NCBI GenBank assembly: GCA_964017065.1
Contig: OZ024787.1
Span: 6,631,301 to 6,695,300, forward strand
Length of the DNA stretch: 64,000 nucleotides
Direction of reading: 5' to 3'
DNA from: Haliclona indistincta
Taxonomy: Eukaryota > Porifera > Demospongiae > Haplosclerida > Chalinidae
The translations under genes and the position numbers were made by a program. The first letter of the stretch is position 1; each line of letters starts with the position of its first letter. Of the stretch, positions 62,501 through 64,000 are shown piece by piece. The notes below the pieces were generated by a model. That model ran no database searches and had not been told where the DNA came from. It saw only the letters and a program-made list of their open reading frames with translations.

Positions 62501-64000
62501 GTGTGGTTGGTCACGTGCGTATTGCGTAATCACAATAATGGCGTCTAACACTTAGCTGACAACTGCTCGTGATCGTGAACTCGTCAAATTTATATCGACG
62601 TTTCGCTAAAAACTAAGTTCAAAAGGCACATGCCAGAAGAATTTCACGACTGTTCGTGGGTGTTTTGGTCTCGGCACTGCTCGCGTAAAGGCGTTAGGCG
62701 AGTGGAAGAAAGAAGAAGAAAACGAAGATAACGAAACACGATTTTCACCGTTTCCAGGTTCGTCACTTTAGTAACCATTTCAAGCAATCTCCTTGCTGCT
62801 GTAAGATGGGGCAACGCTAGAAAGCAGATCTAAGTGTCTTTGGACGAATAAAATTCATCACCAGGCGTAATATCAGCGTTTGAACGCTAATACATTGTAT
62901 GTAGCCGCCATTTTATTTTCTTGGCCATCCCTACATAGGGAGGCACTACCGTGCCTCCCTAATAATGAATCATTTTGATGAAAATTTGACTTGCTCTAAA
63001 CTGACAGTTTGTCTTGCGATTTTCTACAACATGCAGTACGCTAGCTGTTCCAAACTAGCTATGTTTTCTCCTGGCACGTCGTAGTTTACAACCATGTACA
63101 TGTACTAAACTCCGAGTTGGTCACTCCCACTTCAGAACTGAAGCTGCTTAAGTGTTGCGACCTCGTAATTTTCCAGCTAATTTTGGTTTTCATTTTACCG
63201 TGGTAACTGATACAAAAATCTGGTGGTGTCTGCTAACAGCACAGTTTAGACCATATTCTATGCATTTCTGGGCACCCTGAAGCCCTAAAAATACTGGATG
63301 TGGCGAGGGGCTCTGCCTTTTCAAACTCTGGGTTAACGGGGTACACCCTCTTTTAAATTCCTCCCATGCTGTACGTTTTAGTGGGGGAGGGCACATCGAA
63401 AAACAGTGGATTTTTTCGGGTAAAGTTGTGTCCTTTGCAATTAAACTTATTTTGGCCTTTCTAAAGTACTTTTCACACTATTTATGACGTCTAGAGTAGG
63501 TGGACTCATTATTAGGGCTTAAAGAGTTAACTGCTTGTGGCGACTCTTGTTACAGGCATACAGATGAAATGATTGGCAAACTAGAGTCAGCTGGTCTTGG
63601 TTTCTATGTGAAGGCAACAGAGACACAGCAGAAGTTGGGTAAGCTGAAAGGAAAGCTGATTTGCAGCACTTTGTTTGTTCTTTAGGTAAAATCCCATTAC
63701 GTCAGCTGGTGTATAGAGTGATAGAGCTCCCTCCCAGTATGAGGCCATTGGTGTATGATTTTGGTCAACTCACTAACACTACTGAACAAGACTACACTGG
63801 ACAAATAGTCATCAACCATTGCTCTGATGTTATTCCACAGCAGGTTATAGCAGCAGTGTCTCGTGTGTTGGCTTGGTGTCAGAAGTTCATGAGAGAGAGA
63901 AAAGTGAGTTATAGTGTAATTACAGTAGTAATTTGTGGTACAATGGTATATTTGTTGTTCTATAGGATGAGTGCAGTTTTGTGAGTCTTCGTGATGTTGA
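26504..64000 (+). CDS. RNF213: RNF213-like giant AAA+ E3 ubiquitin ligase, gene C (N-terminal half)
   Basis: About 35 exons, roughly 2,850 residues, open at the window edge: 26504-27748, 27799-27909, 28675-28742, 29631-29807, 33017-33231, 33291-33628, 33677-33903, 34014-34235, 34863-35052, 35375-35442, 35764-36061, 39076-39297, 39526-39709, 39884-40213, 46985-47568, 47623-47788, 47864-48087, 51526-51828, 55879-56711, about 56823-56917, 56965-57042, 57230-57481, 57592-57799, 57848-58070, 58122-58247, 58795-58900, 58951-59113, 59165-59336, 60336-60448, 60495-60818, 61322-61454, 61514-61740, 63556-63638, 63686-63903, 63966-64000. It begins with three zinc ribbons (residues 28-115). The core shows GMGKS, then GETGCGKT, ILFFDEAN and CNPYR, followed by IPLRQLVYRV and ECSFVSLRDVE, hallmarks of the third AAA module of RNF213. 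The RING and E3 parts lie beyond the window. Long introns are transposon-filled. Confidence 0.93.
27270..27610 (+). repeat. Pro/Gly/Thr-rich tandem peptide repeat in gene C
   Basis: The first coding exon of gene C contains alternating PPGTQG, ATQGTSH and PPPAMQG units at about residues 255-370, encoded by direct DNA repeats of about 30-60 bp. Gene B has a Ser/Pro-rich linker here without such repeats. Likely a disordered spacer that expands by slippage. Confidence 0.8.
28806..28905. repeat. small fold-back in gene C intron
   Basis: Inverted arms of about 40 bp around GGATATACA...TTAATTAGAC pair across a short loop near 28855. Non-coding. Confidence 0.6.
28931..29502. mobile_element. MITE with 20-bp terminal inverted repeats
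   Basis: GTACTACAATGCGTGGGTG at the left is inverted at the right end. About 120 bp of the right end recurs at 35590-35722, showing a dispersed family. No coding capacity. Confidence 0.75.
29930..30015. repeat. short tandem repeat, about 30 bp unit
   Basis: Three imperfect copies of a unit containing TTCCTTTACTTTTGCAAGCC lie in the intron 29808-33016. Confidence 0.6.
30016..31249. other. gene C intron, no feature recognised
   Basis: Non-coding by inspection. I see neither a strong inverted repeat nor an exon with matching phase. Confidence 0.35.
31260..31903. mobile_element. DNA transposon remnant with 10-bp target duplication
   Basis: Ends of about 24 bp (GGGGGGTACGACAAGCTAAT and its complement) face inward. 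AATATACCCC occurs on both sides (31250-31259 and 31904-31913), a clean 9-10 bp target duplication as made by Mutator-like elements. No transposase remains. Confidence 0.78.
32001..32157. repeat. short fold-back element
   Basis: GGGCATTAACCGACATTAAT (about 32018-32037) is inverted at about 32118-32137, with weaker outward pairing of the flanks. A related CATTAATGCCTCG string lies nearby at 32260. Confidence 0.6.
32347..32674. mobile_element. MITE-like inverted repeat
   Basis: AGGAGCGCATAAAAGGAAGG at the left pairs with the complement at 32655-32674, and CCAAACGTAAA (32388) pairs with 32611-32622. Non-coding. Confidence 0.6.
34263..34790. mobile_element. repeat family with hairpin end, copy 1
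   Basis: A 45-bp arm (34263-34307) is almost perfectly inverted at 34329-34373; about 400 bp of further family sequence follows. An inverted copy lies at about 50797-51305 in another intron of the same gene. Confidence 0.7.
35063..35331. mobile_element. MITE with long inverted arms
   Basis: The left arm begins with ACTTGGTTTCGTGACAGAGG and pairs with the right end. Inner parts around CCACTGTTGGACAGGGTC also pair, giving arms of about 100 bp. Confidence 0.75.
35590..35722. mobile_element. solo right end of the 28931-29502 MITE family
   Basis: About 130 bp match 29383-29505, including CCACGCATTGTAGTAC. No matching left end is present. Confidence 0.6.
36190..36503. mobile_element. MITE with 21-bp terminal inverted repeats
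   Basis: AAAAGAGCCTGGTACAGACT at the left is inverted at 36483-36503. The interior has no coding frame. Confidence 0.65.
36809..38042 (+). mobile_element. hairpin-ended element X, copy 1
   Basis: About 1.23 kb. The left end is a short palindrome (GGGAGACAC...GTGTCTCCC), followed by AAGATGGCGGC (YY1-like), two GCACGTGACC E-boxes near 37270 and 37295, and at the right a hairpin with arms of about 135 bp (37668-37803 and 37893-38028). A minus-strand frame of up to 98 codons recurs in other copies but looks incidental. Ends read ATTAGGG and TTTTCTT; no terminal inverted repeat joins them. Confidence 0.82.
38043..39075. other. gene C intron remainder
   Basis: Nothing coding seen. A short palindrome ATACTCCTGT...ACAGGAGTAT lies at about 38338-38367. 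Confidence 0.4.
40303..40500. repeat. outermost inverted repeat, left arm
   Basis: Imperfectly inverted relative to 46711-46950. Shared blocks are GGTGTCT, TTAGTAACAGCAGTAAAATT, AAGAAACTT and GCATTGTAGAGAATGGCATA. It brackets the whole nested transposon complex. Confidence 0.7.
40556..40847. repeat. seven 42-bp iterons of element Y
   Basis: Seven tandem units (one is 41 bp) with the core GCATTCGGATTCGCCCTTTT and ending TTACTATC. Two or three inverted units lie at 46185-46310. Such subterminal arrays are typical transposase binding sites of fold-back elements. Confidence 0.88.
41027..42193 (+). CDS. transposon accessory ORF, unknown function
   Basis: An intronless frame of 388 codons starts at MDASEDIFLEDVG; an upstream in-frame ATG at 40991 would add 12 residues and lies 69 bp inside the left terminal repeat, so the start is uncertain. 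The N terminus is acidic, then basic (IKKKKRKSMLLKKGE, a candidate nuclear localisation signal), then predicted helical throughout. I recognise no catalytic motif, zinc finger or RNase H fold. It carries no stop or frameshift, so it may still be functional. As the partner of a transposase it could be a DNA-binding or regulatory subunit, or cargo; that is inference. Confidence 0.8.
   Translation: MDASEDIFLEDVGAEVDVNPDEVANVEIKKKKRKSMLLKKGEREEILKMLSGLQETGVAQAVVSAVSSEHHMRIFKDRGDLWELLKSDQLFMGLVKQLVLLFVRIYQLCQTGKDKYSRFQVEWHKQCSSLLQDQCLQKELLEIHQQWLSYCAKCEADRAVSNPIMVAVCSAVFDYLMSKINQHQKEKAKTSDPILLPEQEKGVYYRFGGAALSSMLHQRYNKLKPDMPESDRAVLKEEISILKAINCTDKDHVPEYLQYRDMGYMYFPAVRYIPFIEHVDQCVLEHTNEKSLQEHGSSLVGVVTAHLRQNKDLEKEFITLLTELYSRNTEVVQKIYLEFTRKLCNTRIQEFLDVYRQLAAKKEDGKHTLSGQNLRDKLLTYHTSSKSQ
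42198..45161 (-). CDS. P-element/THAP9-like transposase (multi-exon)
   Basis: The minus-strand gene has about six exons: roughly 45161-44880, 44870-44294, 44098-43930, 43872-43280, 43216-42985 and 42950-42545, then 42530-42198, with GT/AG borders (for example donor near 44293, acceptor near 44099). The N-terminal part has Cys/His pairs (CKVCHWH; CVQCSSCK). A helix-turn-helix-like segment follows: NRWSAVTIRLALAVYCRSPS, then LPSRSTLQAY. The RNase H-like core shows GVLIFDEVKV, VCDGASANISALK and CPSHQLKNMINAL, in the order expected for P/THAP9 transposases. The C terminus has SGSAVESLFGQYKHMSGSK. A frame change near 44875 may be a short intron or a lesion. The family call rests on motif order; a Kolobok or other relative is possible. 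Confidence 0.7.
45358..46210. repeat. large hairpin in element Y
   Basis: Arms 45358-45592 and 45975-46210 are inverted copies of about 235 bp. They include ATGAAAAATG, CCAGGCTTGTACCCATAC and repeated GAGCCACACC units. The loop (45593-45974) is AT-rich and non-coding. Confidence 0.8.
46541..46610 (+). repeat. tRNA-derived SINE head
   Basis: The segment carries a good A box (TGGTTCAACTGG at 46551-46562) and B box (GGTTTGAATCC at 46592-46602) at tRNA spacing. An acceptor stem does not close and an A-rich run (AAAACAATAAACAAAAAAAA) follows. It is better read as a SINE than a tRNA gene. Confidence 0.7.
46711..46950. repeat. outermost inverted repeat, right arm, with its own palindrome
   Basis: Mirrors 40303-40500. 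Its inner end (46711-46792) is itself a hairpin: GGCATAGTTTAACTACCATG pairs with CATGCTAGTTAAACTATGCC, with a loop around TGTGCACGTG. Confidence 0.7.
48145..50663 (+). mobile_element. element X, copy 2, split by a palindromic insertion
   Basis: Same layout as copy 1: end palindrome, AAGATGGCGGC near 48196, CACGTGACC near 48597 and a terminal hairpin around 49925-50650. A roughly 965-bp palindrome (48609-49573) interrupts it right after GTGACCAACCA. Confidence 0.8.
48609..49573. mobile_element. near-perfect 965-bp palindrome, hAT-like fold-back
   Basis: Arms of about 470 bp pair almost perfectly; the centre is near 49091. Ends are TAGGGTTCCCAC and its complement, like hAT termini. CCAACCA (8 bp ACCAACCA if one base is shared) is repeated at each flank, and the uninterrupted site exists in element X copy 4. 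Non-coding. Confidence 0.88.
50797..51305. mobile_element. repeat family with hairpin end, copy 2 (inverted)
   Basis: Reverse-oriented relative of 34263-34790, sharing ACTCGGGAATTATCCGTTT and GTGCCATGTGATTA blocks. Confidence 0.65.
51885..53124 (+). mobile_element. element X, copy 3
   Basis: The cleanest full copy, 1.24 kb, with YY1-like AAGATGGCGGC at about 51931 and paired CACGTGACC motifs at 52345 and 52369. The terminal hairpin begins at about 52739 and pairs to 53112. It lies in the intron 51829-55878. Confidence 0.85.
53125..54089. other. gene C intron, possible retroposon tail only
   Basis: A (TACA)n run near 53722 follows a GC-richer segment (53330-53700). This could be a minus- or plus-strand retroposon, but I see no convincing promoter boxes or coding frame. 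Confidence 0.3.
54090..54718. mobile_element. TTAA-flanked MITE, copy 2
   Basis: TTAA at both borders, ends GGTGACGG/CCATCACC, and arms of about 250 bp around a central loop near 54350, so nearly the whole element is a hairpin. It contains the paired GACCTCCTCGAGGACCCTGA block. Confidence 0.85.
54719..55878. other. gene C intron remainder
   Basis: No exon in matching phase and no strong repeat. Small frames here (for example 55181-55480) lack recognisable features. Confidence 0.4.
58761..58793 (+). repeat. (ACTC)n microsatellite forming a splice polypyrimidine tract
   Basis: Eight tandem ACTC units run directly into the CAG acceptor of the exon at 58795. Confidence 0.85.
59347..60013. mobile_element. 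TTAA-flanked MITE, copy 3
   Basis: TTAA at both borders with inverted ends GGTGACGGGTAAC. A short internal hairpin (about 59410-59463) contains CAAACCGCGAATTGCCCACG-type pairing. Same family as 6142 and 54090. Confidence 0.82.
60837..61180. other. gene C intron, possible repeat, not classified
   Basis: GGTAACCAG occurs at 60863 and 61162, and a CCCAGGCCTGCCCGGGCA string at 60888 suggests a MITE-like or retroposon piece. No coding role. Confidence 0.3.
61759..62963 (-). mobile_element. element X, copy 4 (inverted)
   Basis: Minus orientation: the hairpin half is at 61759-62165 and the palindromic end GGGAGGCAC...GTGCCTCCC at 62938-62959. The CACGTG site and the CCAACCACACG target sequence, occupied in copy 2, are intact here (about 62500-62515). 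Confidence 0.85.
62964..63555. other. gene C intron remainder
   Basis: No feature recognised before the acceptor at 63555. Confidence 0.4.

Overview
This looks like invertebrate nuclear DNA: many phase-consistent introns with GT/AG borders, about 37-40 percent GC by eye, and introns packed with short inverted-repeat elements. My best guess is a sponge (a demosponge such as Amphimedon); a cnidarian is not excluded. There is no bacterial operon, rRNA gene or CRISPR array.

The backbone is a head-to-tail array of three RNF213-like genes, all on the + strand. RNF213 is a giant E3 ubiquitin ligase with a dynein-like AAA+ core, linked in vertebrates to interferon responses and antimicrobial ubiquitylation. 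Gene A contributes only its last seven exons (60-1932). Gene B starts with a non-coding exon ending at 3569 and an ATG at 3637, and runs 17 coding exons to 13069. A 23-N assembly gap (13656-13678) then jumps straight to the last 14 codons of an RNF213-like gene (13679-13723), so most of B is missing from the assembly. Gene C (ATG 26504) runs through about 35 exons to the window edge. It encodes N-terminal zinc ribbons, a long N-terminal arm, a linker with a UBA-like segment, a first P-loop (57882-57896) and a second AAA module with Walker A (61347-61370) and Walker B (61607-61624). B and C share exon order and phases.

Between B and C (13.7-26.4 kb) lies a transposon block. It holds a degenerate tyrosine-recombinase retrotransposon with Ngaro/PAT-type split direct repeats (15509-22871), a 42-bp minisatellite inside that element, a small hairpin, and a pogo/Tigger-like DNA transposon with one in-frame stop (23326-25935).

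The introns of gene C hold many more insertions. The most striking is a nested set in one 6.8-kb intron (40214-46984). A two-gene DNA transposon (40847-45352; perfect 76-bp terminal inverted repeats; a P-element/THAP9-like transposase facing an unknown accessory ORF) sits inside the 42-bp repeat array of an older fold-back element, which is itself flanked by a further inverted repeat. Other families are three TTAA-flanked elements, four copies plus one fragment of a roughly 1.2-kb hairpin-ended element carrying YY1- and E-box-like motifs, a roughly 965-bp near-perfect palindrome with hAT-like ends, and several single MITEs. Intron length differences between B and C are largely explained by these insertions.
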